Assembly (NCBI RefSeq): GCF_002847825.1
Contig: NZ_PKIZ01000003.1
Location: 1-64,000, forward strand
Source: Kytococcus schroeteri
Lineage (GTDB): Bacteria; Actinomycetota; Actinomycetes; Actinomycetales; Dermatophilaceae
Direction of reading: 5' to 3'
DNA: 64,000 nt
Under the pieces are notes generated by a model, which had not been told where the DNA came from, did no database searches, and was given only the letters and a program-made list of their open reading frames with translations. The translations under genes and the position numbers were made by a program. Of the stretch, positions 47,361-55,660 are shown piece by piece (positions within the stretch are counted from its first letter, which is position 1; every line of letters starts with the position of its first letter).

Positions 47361-47795
47361 TCACGAGGCACCACGCTCCCACGGCGCCACGGGCCCCGGC
47401 TCCACCACGAACATGCGGTGGGGTCGGGGCTCGTCGCTCCCCACCTGCGCCCACCACTCGGGTGAGCGCTGGCGGCACTTGGCCCCCAGGTGCTCCCACT
47501 CGAAGGCGAGCTGCCCGTCGGTGAGCGGCAGGCGCAGGTGCGGGTCAGCATCGCAGACCACCCGGGTGCGGTCGAACCGGTAGCCGCGGGCGTCGGCGGC
47601 ATCGGCGAGGCCGTGCAGCCAGGTCGCGATGCCGAGCACCGGGTCGTCCAGCGCCCGGAAGCGCTCCAGCTGGGGATGCTGCGTATAGCCCTTCGTCAGC
47701 CCCCGCAGCACCTTCTGCGCCAGCAGACCCTCCCGCCAGCCGGCCACCAGGGCGGCACGGTCCAGCTGGGCGGGGTGCACACTCCACAGACGCAT
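47361..47795 (-). CDS. Pyrimidine-dimer DNA glycosylase / endonuclease V-like
   Basis: A 144-residue protein of the pyrimidine-dimer DNA glycosylase family found in actinobacteria. It begins with the family pattern MRLWSVHPAQLDRAALVAGWREGLLAQKVL and continues KGYTQHPQLERFRALDDP and YRFDRTRV. These enzymes cut the glycosyl bond at UV dimers and incise the strand; the N-terminal amine usually forms the imine. The length is full. Start: ATG 47795, only 34 bp from the divergent hydrolase start, so the promoters overlap. Confidence 0.85.
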   Translation of the reverse strand: MRLWSVHPAQLDRAALVAGWREGLLAQKVLRGLTKGYTQHPQLERFRALDDPVLGIATWLHGLADAADARGYRFDRTRVVCDADPHLRLPLTDGQLAFEWEHLGAKCRQRSPEWWAQVGSDEPRPHRMFVVEPGPVAPWERGAS

Positions 47796-47817
47796 CGGGT
47801 GATGGTGTCACGGGCCC

Positions 47818-47823
47818 TAGGCT
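47818..47823 (+). promoter_or_regulatory. -10 box of S33 hydrolase gene
   Basis: TAGGCT ends six bases before ATG 47830; leaderless start predicted. The opposite promoter must overlap this short interval. Confidence 0.6.
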
Positions 47824-47829
47824 CGGCGC

Positions 47830-49161
47830 ATGCAGCAGACCACCGAGTACCAGCCCGGCCTGACCATCCGCACCCTGCGCCTCGAGGCGCCCGTCGACCA
47901 CGGCCTGTCCCGGCCTCCGGCGACCGGCCCGGACGCCCCGGCGGACGTGGCCCTGCCCGCAGACACGCTCGAGCTCTTCGCCCGCGTGGTCACCGGCACC
48001 GACGGGGCGGACAAGCCGTATCTGGTCTTCCTGCAGGGCGGCCCGGGCGGCGAGGCCCCACGTCCCTCCCTCACCCTCTCGAGCCCGTCGTGGCTGCGGC
48101 GTGCCCTGCAGGACTACCAGGTGGTGATGCTGGACCAGCGGGGAACGGGCCTGTCCACCCCCGTGGGGAGCACCCTGGGGCCGCGCCGCACCGCGCCCGG
48201 GCTGACCGGCGTCCTGGCCGGTACCACGCCCGCCCAGCAGGCCGCCTACCTGCAGCACTTCCGGGCGGACTCGATCGTCGCGGACTGCGAGCTGGTGCGC
48301 GAAGCCCTGGGGGCCGAGCAGTGGACCGTCCTCGGGCAGTCCTTCGGCGGCTTCACCTCCCTGCACTACCTCGCCACCCACCCCGAGTCCCTGGCCGGTG
48401 CGCTCATCACCGGCGGTCTGCCGCCGGTGGACCACACCATCGAGGAGGTCTACGGCGCCACCTGGGAGCTGATGATCGGGAAGTCCGAGGAGCACCACCG
48501 CCGCTTCCCCGGCGACCGCGCCCGCATCGCCGAGCTCACCGAGCGCGCGGCCGACGGCGAGATCGTCCTGCCGAACGGCGACGTCGTCTCCCCCGAGCGC
48601 TTCCGAACCGTCGGCCACGGGCTGGGCATGTCCTGGGGCTCCGAGCGGCTGCACCACCTGCTGGAGCGCGACCACACGTCATCGGCCTTCGCGGCCGACC
48701 TCGAGGGGATGCTGCCGTTCGGCGGTCGCAACCCCTTGTACTCGGTCCTGCACGAGTCCTCGATGGCGGACGGCGTCGCCACCCGCTGGGCGGCCGACCG
48801 CACGATCCCCGGTGCGGTGGCGGCGGACCCGACGCTGCTGGGCGGGGAGCACCTGCACCGGTCGCTGTTCACCGAGGACAGCCTGCTGGCACCGTTCGCG
48901 GAGGCGACCGACCTGCTGGCCGAGGTCGAGTGGGCGGAGCTCTACCCGGCCGAGGCGCTGCGCCGGGCTGACGTGCCCGTGGCCGCGGCGGTCTACAGCA
49001 ACGACGCCTACGTGCCGCGCGACTTCTCGCTGGAGACGGCCGCGCTGCTCCAGGACGCCCGGGTGTACGAGACCAGCGCGCACGAGCACAACGGGCTGGG
49101 CGCCGGCGAGGACGTGTTGGACCACCTCATCGGACTGCTGCAGGGCACCCGCTGGCGGTGA
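47830..49161 (+). CDS. Proline iminopeptidase-like alpha/beta-hydrolase (S33)
   Basis: A 443-residue cytosolic hydrolase of the S33 prolyl aminopeptidase family (long form). Landmarks: oxyanion region PYLVFLQGGPGGEAPRPS, VVMLDQRGTGLSTP (the DQRGxGxS motif), nucleophile elbow VLGQSFGGFTSLHY, and catalytic His near ETSAHEHNGLG with an Asp in VYSNDAYVPRDF. It removes N-terminal proline or similar residues from peptides, matching the peptide transporter and aminopeptidase elsewhere in the window. No signal peptide. A hairpin follows the stop. Confidence 0.9.
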   Translation: MQQTTEYQPGLTIRTLRLEAPVDHGLSRPPATGPDAPADVALPADTLELFARVVTGTDGADKPYLVFLQGGPGGEAPRPSLTLSSPSWLRRALQDYQVVMLDQRGTGLSTPVGSTLGPRRTAPGLTGVLAGTTPAQQAAYLQHFRADSIVADCELVREALGAEQWTVLGQSFGGFTSLHYLATHPESLAGALITGGLPPVDHTIEEVYGATWELMIGKSEEHHRRFPGDRARIAELTERAADGEIVLPNGDVVSPERFRTVGHGLGMSWGSERLHHLLERDHTSSAFAADLEGMLPFGGRNPLYSVLHESSMADGVATRWAADRTIPGAVAADPTLLGGEHLHRSLFTEDSLLAPFAEATDLLAEVEWAELYPAEALRRADVPVAAAVYSNDAYVPRDFSLETAALLQDARVYETSAHEHNGLGAGEDVLDHLIGLLQGTRWR

Positions 49162-49168
49162 TTGCCGG

Positions 49169-49196
49169 CGAGTGCCCTGCAGGGGTGGGGCACTCG
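49169..49196. terminator. Stem-loop between convergent genes
   Basis: CGAGTGCCC (49169-49177) pairs with GGGCACTCG (49188-49196); it can end both the S33 hydrolase and the convergent alcohol dehydrogenase. Confidence 0.7.
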
Positions 49197-49212
49197 GCCC
49201 ACGGGACGCGCG

Positions 49213-50427
49213 TCAGGGGGTCATGACCACCTTGAGGCAGTTGTCCTGCTTCTTCTGGAAGACCTCGTACATGCGCGGGGCGTCCTCCAGGCCCACCCGG
49301 TGGGTGGCAAGGTCCTCCAGGCCCAGCACGTCCTCGTCCTGCGTCACGACGTCGAACAGCTCGGGGGTCCACTGCTTGACGTGGCACTGGCCCATCCGCA
49401 TCGCGATGCCCTTGTCGAACATGGTCATCATCGGCATCGGGTCCACCATGCCCCCGTAGACGCCCGAGATCGAGACCGTGCCACCGCGCCGCACCGACTC
49501 GATGCAGCCGTGCAGCGCCGCGAGGCGGTCGATGCCCGCGTTCTCGATGGCCGGCTTGCCGATGACCCCGGGCAGCCGGCCGGCGACGGTGATGACGCGC
49601 TCGGCCACCGGGTTGCCGTGGGCCTCCATGCCCACCGCGTCCAGGGCGCCGTCGGCACCCCGCCCGTCGGTGAGCTCCGCGATGGCGCGGCCGACCTCCT
49701 CCGGTTTGCGGCCCTTCCCGTCCACCTGGTTCAGGTCCACCACCTCAGCGCCCCAGGCGCGGGCGGCTGCCAGGCGCTCGGGCACCAGGTCCACCCCGAT
49801 GACGCGGCCGACCCTCCCCAGCCGCAGCGCGGTCCGGACGGCCAACTGCCCCACCGGACCCAGTCCGAAGACGGCCAGCGTGCCGCCCTCGGGGACCTGG
49901 GCCCACTGCACGCCCTGCCACGCGGTGGGCAGGATGTCCGAGAGGTACAGGTAGCGCTCGTCGGCGCCGTGCTCGGGCAGCGTCACCGGTCCGAACTGGG
50001 CCTGCGGCACGCGCACGTACTCGGCCTGGCCGCCGGGCACCGCGCCGTAGAGATCGGTGTACCCGAACAGCGAGGCCCCCTTGCTCTGGTCGCGGTTCTG
50101 CGTGGTCTCGCACTGGGCGAACAGCCCACGGGAGCACATCCAGCAGTGGCCGCACGAGATGTTGAACGGCACCACCACGCGGTCGCCGACGGACAGCCCG
50201 GACGCCGCGGCCTCGGGCCCGACCTCCTCCACGACGCCCATGAACTCGTGGCCCAGCACGTCCCCGGGGTGCAGGAACGCCCCGAGCACCGAGTACAGGT
50301 GCAGGTCGGAGCCGCAGATGGCGGTCGAGGTGACACGGACGATCGCGTCGGTGGGCTGCTGGATGACGGGGTCCGGGACGGTCTCCACCCGGACGTCCTG
50401 GGGGCCCTGCCAGGTCAGTGCGCGCAT
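49213..50427 (-). CDS. Zinc-dependent alcohol dehydrogenase, formaldehyde-dehydrogenase-like
   Basis: A 404-residue zinc MDR enzyme close to glutathione-independent formaldehyde dehydrogenases. Catalytic zinc ligands: Cys in TAICGSDLHLY and His/Glu in PGDVLGHEFMGVV. The structural zinc site is NISCGHCWMCSRGLFAQC. The Rossmann fold is LAVFGLGPVGQLAVRTAL, and the ending MFDKGIAMRMGQCHVKQW fits the group. It oxidises alcohols or aldehydes with NAD(P). Start: ATG 50427 with AAGGAG at proper spacing. It is divergent from an SDR gene. Confidence 0.93.
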   Translation of the reverse strand: MRALTWQGPQDVRVETVPDPVIQQPTDAIVRVTSTAICGSDLHLYSVLGAFLHPGDVLGHEFMGVVEEVGPEAAASGLSVGDRVVVPFNISCGHCWMCSRGLFAQCETTQNRDQSKGASLFGYTDLYGAVPGGQAEYVRVPQAQFGPVTLPEHGADERYLYLSDILPTAWQGVQWAQVPEGGTLAVFGLGPVGQLAVRTALRLGRVGRVIGVDLVPERLAAARAWGAEVVDLNQVDGKGRKPEEVGRAIAELTDGRGADGALDAVGMEAHGNPVAERVITVAGRLPGVIGKPAIENAGIDRLAALHGCIESVRRGGTVSISGVYGGMVDPMPMMTMFDKGIAMRMGQCHVKQWTPELFDVVTQDEDVLGLEDLATHRVGLEDAPRMYEVFQKKQDNCLKVVMTP

Positions 50428-50527
50428 GGTCCTGCTCCTTGCCCGGCCGGGGCCGGATGGGGGTCCTGCTCGGTCGGCTCCACGCTAGACGTGATCCGTC
50501 CAGCGCGCGCGGTGAGCGCCGCGCCCC

Positions 50528-50533
50528 TACCGT
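50528..50533 (+). promoter_or_regulatory. -10 box of SDR gene
   Basis: TACCGT ends six bases before ATG 50540. GGAGG in between is too close to the ATG to act as a ribosome site. Confidence 0.55.
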
Positions 50534-50539
50534 GGAGGC

Positions 50540-51607
50540 ATGGACTCCACCGTGTCGAGCACACCGTCCACCCTCCCCTCCCCGTCCGCCCGCCCGGCCA
50601 CGTCCCCGTCCGCAGGCACCGCCCGCCCGGCACCCCGTGGCGGCGAACCACTGGCCCTGGTGGTGGGGGCATCGCGCGGGCTGGGCCTGCTCTGTGCCGA
50701 GCAGCTCATCCAGCACGGCCACCGCGTGGTGCTCTCCTCGCGCAGCCAGGAGTCCTTGGAGGCCGCCCGCGCCCAGCTGCTCGCCGAGCACCCCGAGGCC
50801 ACCGTCGACATCGCCCCCTGCGACGTCTCCGACCGCCATGCCGTGACCGCGCTCGTCGAGGGTGTGGAGCGTGACCTCGGCCCCATCGAGGTGCTGCTCA
50901 CGGTGGCCGGCATCATCCAGGTGGGGCCCGCGCAGGCGATGACCCTGGAACACTTCGACCAGGCCGTCGGCACCATGCTCATGGGTCCGGTGAACGTGAC
51001 GATGCAGGTGCTCCCGCACATGCGGCAGCGGGGACGCGGCCGCATCGGCACCGTCACCAGCGTCGGCGGCAAGGTGGCGCCCCCGCACCTGCTGCCCTAC
51101 TCCACGGCCAAGTTCGGCGCCGTCGGCTTCAGCGAAGGCCTCACGGCCGAGCTGGCCGGCACCGGCGTCACGGCCACCACCATCGTGCCGGGCCTCATGC
51201 GCACCGGCTCGCACGACGCCGCCCTGTTCACCGGTGACGCGGCCCGGGAGTTCGCCTGGTTCGGCCCCTCGGCCTCGCTGCCCCTGCTGTCCATGGACGC
51301 CGAGCGCGCCGCCGAGAGGATGGTGCACGGCGTGCTGGAGGGTCACACGCACGTCATGCTCACCCCGGTGACCCAGGTGGGCTCGCGCGTGCACGGGCTG
51401 GCCCCCTCCTTCACCACCCGCCTCATGGGGTTGGTCAACCGGGTGCTGCCCGGCGCCGAGGCGGTCGACCCGCTGGGCCCCGGCACCACCGTCGAGGGAC
51501 GGGTGGCCCGCCAGGGACTGCGCGGCCGGGCCCGACGAGTGGTCGACGCCCTGACCACCCTCGGCGACCGGGCCGGGGAGTCCACCAACGAGCGCACCGC
51601 GCGGTGA
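50540..51607 (+). CDS. Classical SDR oxidoreductase
   Basis: A 355-residue short-chain dehydrogenase. A Ser/Pro/Thr-rich N-terminus (~35 residues) precedes the cofactor motif LALVVGASRGLGLLCAEQL. The NNAG position reads LLTVAGIIQVG, an uncommon form. The catalytic serine lies in GTVTSVGGKV and the Tyr/Lys pair in LLPYSTAKFGAVGF. The ~85-residue C-terminal part (GVLEGHTHVMLTPVTQVG onward) resembles SDRs described as DltE-like or ketoacyl-reductase-like. Start: ATG 50540 after TACCGT. Its 3' end abuts the remnant of an AMIN-like gene on the other strand. Confidence 0.88.
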   Translation: MDSTVSSTPSTLPSPSARPATSPSAGTARPAPRGGEPLALVVGASRGLGLLCAEQLIQHGHRVVLSSRSQESLEAARAQLLAEHPEATVDIAPCDVSDRHAVTALVEGVERDLGPIEVLLTVAGIIQVGPAQAMTLEHFDQAVGTMLMGPVNVTMQVLPHMRQRGRGRIGTVTSVGGKVAPPHLLPYSTAKFGAVGFSEGLTAELAGTGVTATTIVPGLMRTGSHDAALFTGDAAREFAWFGPSASLPLLSMDAERAAERMVHGVLEGHTHVMLTPVTQVGSRVHGLAPSFTTRLMGLVNRVLPGAEAVDPLGPGTTVEGRVARQGLRGRARRVVDALTTLGDRAGESTNERTAR

Positions 51608-52050
51608 CGCGACGAGGGGCCCTCCCACGACGACACCAGGGCCACCTGGCGCAGCGTGCGGAATCCGGAGACGTTCACGGCGCGCATCGGGTTGGCCGGT
51701 GCCCAGGTGGGCACGACCCGGCCGTCCTTCCACACGTAGGCCGGCGAGCCGAGGTGCAGCTCGAGGAAGGCGCCGCCGTCCAACGGCACCTTCTTGCCGC
51801 TGAAGTCGTTGTGCACGGCGCCCACATAGCGCACGTCGTAGGAGACGTCCTCGCGCTTCACTCGACCCAGGTCGAACACGACGCGGTCGGTGCAGGTGTG
51901 CCGGGTGGCGCGGGCGCCGTCGAGTTAGGAGCCGGAGTCGATGCCGGGCCAGTCGCGCTGCGTGGCACCGGATCCCCACGGGCGGCTCACGCAGGTGGTG
52001 GCGGCGGTGTCGCCGGACTGGCCTGCGGAGGCCGTGGTACCCCCCCGGCC
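51608..52050 (-). pseudogene. AMIN-like (lipo)protein remnant
   Basis: The minus strand codes a fragment typical of actinobacterial AMIN-like lipoproteins: TASAGQSGDTAATTC, RPWGSGATQRDWPGIDSGS, then an in-frame TAA at 51925-51927, then LDGARATRHTCTDRVVFDLG, YDVRYVGAVHNDFSGKKVP, AFLELHLGSPAYVWKDG and FRTLRQVALVSSWEG. The signal peptide and lipobox are missing (the next gene's start occupies that place). The last ~40 residues, normally carrying an FGLG and a VVVDVAH-like ending, are lost at the junction with the SDR 3' end. It is therefore truncated at both ends and also stopped inside. Upstream edge approximate. Confidence 0.7.
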
Positions 52051-52096
52051 GCGACCGCCCGTGGCCGGACACCGCCCCATCGGGCACCATCTCCCC

Positions 52097-53326
52097 ATGC
52101 AGACCGTGAGCGCCGAGGCCCTGGAGTCCCGACTGTCCGCCCTGCCGGGCACCCCCCGCATCGTGGCCAGCGGCAACATGTGCGTGCCGTGGGAGGCCGT
52201 GGCCGTGGCCGACCGGGCCTGCGCGCAGTACGTGCTCAACGTGCTCAACGGCCCGCCCGGCCTGCCGGACCGTGAGGGCGTCACCGTCGAGACCTCCTTC
52301 GTGGGCCCCGGTCAGCGCCGCCACCCCCGCCTGCGCTACGTGCCCAGCCGCCTCTCGATGGTGCCCCTGCTGTTCAGCAGCACCCTGCCGCCGGACGTGG
52401 TGCTGGCCCACTGCGCCCCGCCCCGCGACGGCCAGCTGAGCCTGGGGCTGGAGACCAACATCATGCCCGCGGCCATCGAGGCGTGCCGGGCCCGCGGCGG
52501 GCTGGTGGTGGCCGTGGTCAACCCGCGGATGCCGTACGCCTACGGCGACGCGCAGGTGCCGGTGGAGCACGTGGACCTGGCCCTGGAGGTGGACGCCCCG
52601 CTGGCCGCCCACGACGGCGCACCGGCCACGGACGAGGCGGGGCGCGTCATCGGCGAGCGCGTGGCGGCCCTCATCGGCGACGGCGCCACGCTGCAGATGG
52701 GCATCGGTGCGGTGCCTGACTCCGTGCTGGCCAATCTCACCGGCCGCCGCGACCTGCGCATCTGGACCGAGATGTTCAGCGACGGCGTGCTCGAGCTGCA
52801 CCGACAGGGCGCCCTGGACCCGGAGGCGCCCATCACGTCGTCCTTCTGCTTCGGGTCCACCGAGCTCTACGACTGGGTGGACGGCAACCCGCAGGTGCGC
52901 ATGCTCCGCACGGAGAAGACCAACGACCCGGGGCGCATCGCGCAGCAGCGGGCCATGACCTCCATCAACGCCGCCCTGGAGGTGGACCTCTTCGGCCAGG
53001 CCAACGCCTCGCGCATCGACGCGCACATCCACTCGGGCTTCGGCGGGCAGACCGACTTCATCGTGGGCGCGCTGCACTCGGCGGGCGGGCAGAGCTTCAT
53101 CGGGCTGCGCTCGTGGCACCCGCGGGCAGACGTGTCCACGGTGGTGCCGCTGCTCGACGAGCCGGTGACCAGCTTCCAGCAGACGGCCGTCGTCACCGAG
53201 CAGGGCGTGGCGCGGCTGTGGGGTCTCTCGGAGCGGGAGCAGGCGGCCGGCATCATCGAGAACGCGGCGCACCCCAGCGTGCGCGAGGAGCTGTGGGAGG
53301 AGGCCCGCCACATGGGCCTGGCCTGA
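52097..53326 (+). CDS. Acetyl-CoA hydrolase/transferase family protein (CoA-transferase)
   Basis: A 409-residue class I CoA-transferase of the acetyl-CoA hydrolase/4-hydroxybutyrate CoA-transferase family. The N-terminal domain carries PRIVASGNMCVPWEAV; the C-terminal domain carries GATLQMGIGAVPDSVLANL and the catalytic glutamate in RIWTEMFSDGVLEL. Substrate-side segments are GGQTDFIVGALHSAGGQSFIG and VTEQGVARLWGLSERE. It moves CoA between short-chain acids or hydrolyses the thioester. Start: ATG 52097; a weak CACCAT box six bases upstream hints at a leaderless start. The frame upstream overlaps the AMIN-like remnant. Confidence 0.92.
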   Translation: MQTVSAEALESRLSALPGTPRIVASGNMCVPWEAVAVADRACAQYVLNVLNGPPGLPDREGVTVETSFVGPGQRRHPRLRYVPSRLSMVPLLFSSTLPPDVVLAHCAPPRDGQLSLGLETNIMPAAIEACRARGGLVVAVVNPRMPYAYGDAQVPVEHVDLALEVDAPLAAHDGAPATDEAGRVIGERVAALIGDGATLQMGIGAVPDSVLANLTGRRDLRIWTEMFSDGVLELHRQGALDPEAPITSSFCFGSTELYDWVDGNPQVRMLRTEKTNDPGRIAQQRAMTSINAALEVDLFGQANASRIDAHIHSGFGGQTDFIVGALHSAGGQSFIGLRSWHPRADVSTVVPLLDEPVTSFQQTAVVTEQGVARLWGLSEREQAAGIIENAAHPSVREELWEEARHMGLA

Positions 53327-53361
53327 GCACCGGCTCCCCGGGCCCGATGGGGGCGCGCCCC

Positions 53362-53862
53362 TCAGCGCGGGTGGATGCCCGCCTGTCGCGCAGCCACCCG
53401 CCACAGCTCCGATGCTGCGTCGGCCGCCTCGTCCTCGCGGGCGGGCACGTCCTCCAGCTCGCCCCGCTCGGCCTCCACGGCGCGGCCGAGCCCCCAGAGC
53501 AGCCGGTCCCACACCAGTCCCCGGGCCACGAGCGCCGCGGCCACGTCCTGCTGCGGCCCGTCCACCACCCCGGCGGGCAGGGCGTGCTGCACGGTGAGCA
53601 CCGTCTGCCCGCCGTCACGGGCCAGGTCCGCGGCCACCCAGGAGGTCACCCCGTCCACCTCCAGGCTGCCGCGCCAGCCCTCGGGGTCCAGCAGCTCGTC
53701 GGCACGCGCACCGGTACTGGCCACGGCCTGCTGCCAGTGGGGCCACACCGTGCGCGGCACCCCGGGCACCACGCGAGAGAGGGAGAGCACCCAGCCCTCG
53801 CCCAGGGGCTCCACCCGACGGGTCACGGCGTCCACGTGCTGCACGGCATCCATGGCGGACAT
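53362..53862 (-). CDS. SRPBCC-fold protein, unknown
   Basis: A 166-residue protein with the pattern of a START/SRPBCC ligand-binding domain: AVTRRVEPLGEGWVLSLSRVVPG, then VWPHWQQAVAS, DPEGWRGSLEVDG, and QTVLTVQHALPAGVVDG, ending in a long C-terminal helix (VWDRLLWGLGRAVEAERG). Similar proteins are annotated as polyketide cyclase/AHSA1-like; no catalytic role can be read. Several start codons are close (53862, 53853; 53910 farther upstream). I chose 53862 because the region beyond it overlaps the AT-rich promoter of the divergent HNH gene. Confidence 0.7.
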   Translation of the reverse strand: MSAMDAVQHVDAVTRRVEPLGEGWVLSLSRVVPGVPRTVWPHWQQAVASTGARADELLDPEGWRGSLEVDGVTSWVAADLARDGGQTVLTVQHALPAGVVDGPQQDVAAALVARGLVWDRLLWGLGRAVEAERGELEDVPAREDEAADAASELWRVAARQAGIHPR

Positions 53863-53913
53863 GGTCGCACCGGATGGACATGGGTACACGTGTTGCATGT
53901 GCTCGTTCATCTG

Positions 53914-53919
53914 TACTAT
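53914..53919 (+). promoter_or_regulatory. -10 box of DUF222/HNH gene
   Basis: TACTAT lies in an AT-rich island (about 53885-53935), 60 bp before ATG 53979. A -35 is unclear (TGTTGC at 17 bp or TTGCAT at 15 bp). Confidence 0.45.
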
Positions 53920-53978
53920 CCTTGGGTCAAGGGCACGGGCTTACCGCGCCGGGCGCACGAGGGTCACGGGGGGTGATC

Positions 53979-55517
53979 ATGGGGATCTCGCACACCACGG
54001 CAGGGCCGGGGGTGGATGCCGCGCGGCAGGCGGCGGACCGGGCGCGACCGTCGGTGGACGATGCACGTGCCGCCCTCGCGGAGGCCCACCGAGCCACCGA
54101 CCAGTTGCTGCAGACCCTGTCGTCGCTCGCTCCCACCGCGCCGGGCGTGGACGCCGCAGCGCTGGGCTCCCTCTCGGCGGAGGTGAACCGAGCCGTCAAC
54201 CGGTTGGAGTCCGCCCGTCTGCGGGTGGGGCACCTCATGGCGGGATGTCGCGAGCGCGGTGGTTCGACGCTGCTGGACGAGGGGCAGTTCTTCGCCCGGG
54301 ACGGGCAGCGGGACCCGGCGGCTGCCCGCAAGGACGCCCACCTGGCCCGCGAGCTCGGCAACGGCCCCGTGGCGCCCGTGGGGCGAGAGAGCCTGGCCAC
54401 GACGGGCAGGACGGCGGGTGACCCGGAGGTGCCGGACGATGCGGAGAGGATGGCCGCACGGAGGCGAACGCCTGCGGGGCGGGCGTTCGACGAAGGACTC
54501 ATCAGCCGGCAGCACGTGGACGTCATCCTGGCGACGCTGCGCGAGCTCCCCGAGGACGTCACGGCAGCGGAACGCGAGGAGATCGAGCGCGACCTGACCC
54601 GATCGGCCCATCGCCTCTCCCCGGCCTCGCTCCGGGCAGCGGGGCGGCGGGTGCTGGCGGCCGTGGGCCGCACCCGGCGACAGGTGGACGAGCACGAGAA
54701 CGACCTGCTGCACCGTCAGGAGGAAGCCGCATGGCAGGCCACCCGGGCCACGATCACGCACCGCGCCGACGGCACCTCCGTGCTGCACGCCGTCCTGCCG
54801 ACCCTCCAGGCCATGGCCCTGGAACGGGTGCTGCAGGCGATGGCGTCGCCGGCTCGTCGCACCCGTCCCGCCGCGGTGCTGGGGCGGTCGCGGACCGACG
54901 AGGAGTCCCGCGACCAGCAGCTGGACCTGTGGCACGAGCGGGGCCTGGCCCTGGCCGAGCTCGTCGAGCGGCTGCCGACCGAGCACCTGCACCAGAAGGT
55001 CGCCGCCACCGTCGTGGTCCACACCGACCTGGAGACCCTGCGGGGAGAGGCCGAACGGGCCGGGGTGACCGACAGCGCCCACCGCCTCTCGGCAGGGGAG
55101 GTCCGGCGGATCGCGGCACAGGCCGGCATCGTCCCCAGCGTGCTGGGTGGCGAGAGCATGCCGCTGGACCTGGGGCGGCAACGGCGCTTCTTCTCCGATG
55201 CGCAACGAGTGGCGCTCTCCCGGGTGTACGACGAGTGCGCCGCCGAGGGGTGTGATCGCCCGTTCGCCTGGTGTCAGGTGCATCACGACCAGCCGTGGGC
55301 AGCCCGACGCGGGTCACCCGGCGACCGGGGTGGCGACAGGTCGCCGCGGGGTGGGCCACCGACCGGCAGGTCGCCGCGGGGGTCGACGGACCTGGCCAAT
55401 GCCATCCCCCTGTGCGGCCGGCACAACCGCATGGTGGAGCACCCCGGGGTGCAGCACACCGTGACGCGCGACGCGTCCGGTCGGGCGACCGTGCACCTGA
55501 CCCGGGGGACGCGGTGA
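53979..55517 (+). CDS. DUF222 / HNH endonuclease (13E12-repeat-like) protein
   Basis: A 512-residue protein of the DUF222-HNH type common in Actinobacteria (13E12 family of Mycobacterium). The DUF222 part (~25-370) is helical, with RTPAGRAFDEGLISRQHVDVI and LHQKVAATVVVHTDLETL. The C-terminal HNH nuclease has CAAEGCDRPFAWCQVHHDQPW, then TDLANAIPLCGRHNRMVEHPG. Between these lies a Gly/Arg/Ser-rich insert of ~30 residues with a direct repeat. The metal-site His/Asn/His set is intact. These genes multiply in actinobacterial genomes and may be selfish or defence elements; the role here is unknown. Start: ATG 53979 with GGGGGG. Confidence 0.88.
   Translation: MGISHTTAGPGVDAARQAADRARPSVDDARAALAEAHRATDQLLQTLSSLAPTAPGVDAAALGSLSAEVNRAVNRLESARLRVGHLMAGCRERGGSTLLDEGQFFARDGQRDPAAARKDAHLARELGNGPVAPVGRESLATTGRTAGDPEVPDDAERMAARRRTPAGRAFDEGLISRQHVDVILATLRELPEDVTAAEREEIERDLTRSAHRLSPASLRAAGRRVLAAVGRTRRQVDEHENDLLHRQEEAAWQATRATITHRADGTSVLHAVLPTLQAMALERVLQAMASPARRTRPAAVLGRSRTDEESRDQQLDLWHERGLALAELVERLPTEHLHQKVAATVVVHTDLETLRGEAERAGVTDSAHRLSAGEVRRIAAQAGIVPSVLGGESMPLDLGRQRRFFSDAQRVALSRVYDECAAEGCDRPFAWCQVHHDQPWAARRGSPGDRGGDRSPRGGPPTGRSPRGSTDLANAIPLCGRHNRMVEHPGVQHTVTRDASGRATVHLTRGTR
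55337..55381. repeat. 15-bp direct repeats in HNH loop
   Basis: CAGGTCGCCGCGGGG occurs at 55337-55351 and 55367-55381, 30 bp apart and in frame (RSPRG twice), making the Gly/Arg-rich loop of the HNH domain. Confidence 0.8.
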
Positions 55518-55660
55518 GTGCCCTGCCGCCGGTGGACGTCACGGGGGTGGACGTCATGGCGGTGGCGAACCCCCTGCGATGCCGGTCGTGGCCAGATCGT
55601 GCCGTGCCAAGTCGTGTTGTGGGGCGCGGTCCGGGACCGTGGACCTGCGAGACTCGCGGC

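Noticed and set aside
49745..53512. Minus-strand open frame of about 1255 codons
   Set aside because: Runs across the SDR and CoA-transferase genes in the opposite direction and has no recognisable domain.
53885..53935. SOS box before the DUF222/HNH gene, as in mycobacterial 13E12 genes
   Set aside because: The island is AT-rich but has no TCGAAC-N4-GTTCGA-like sequence.
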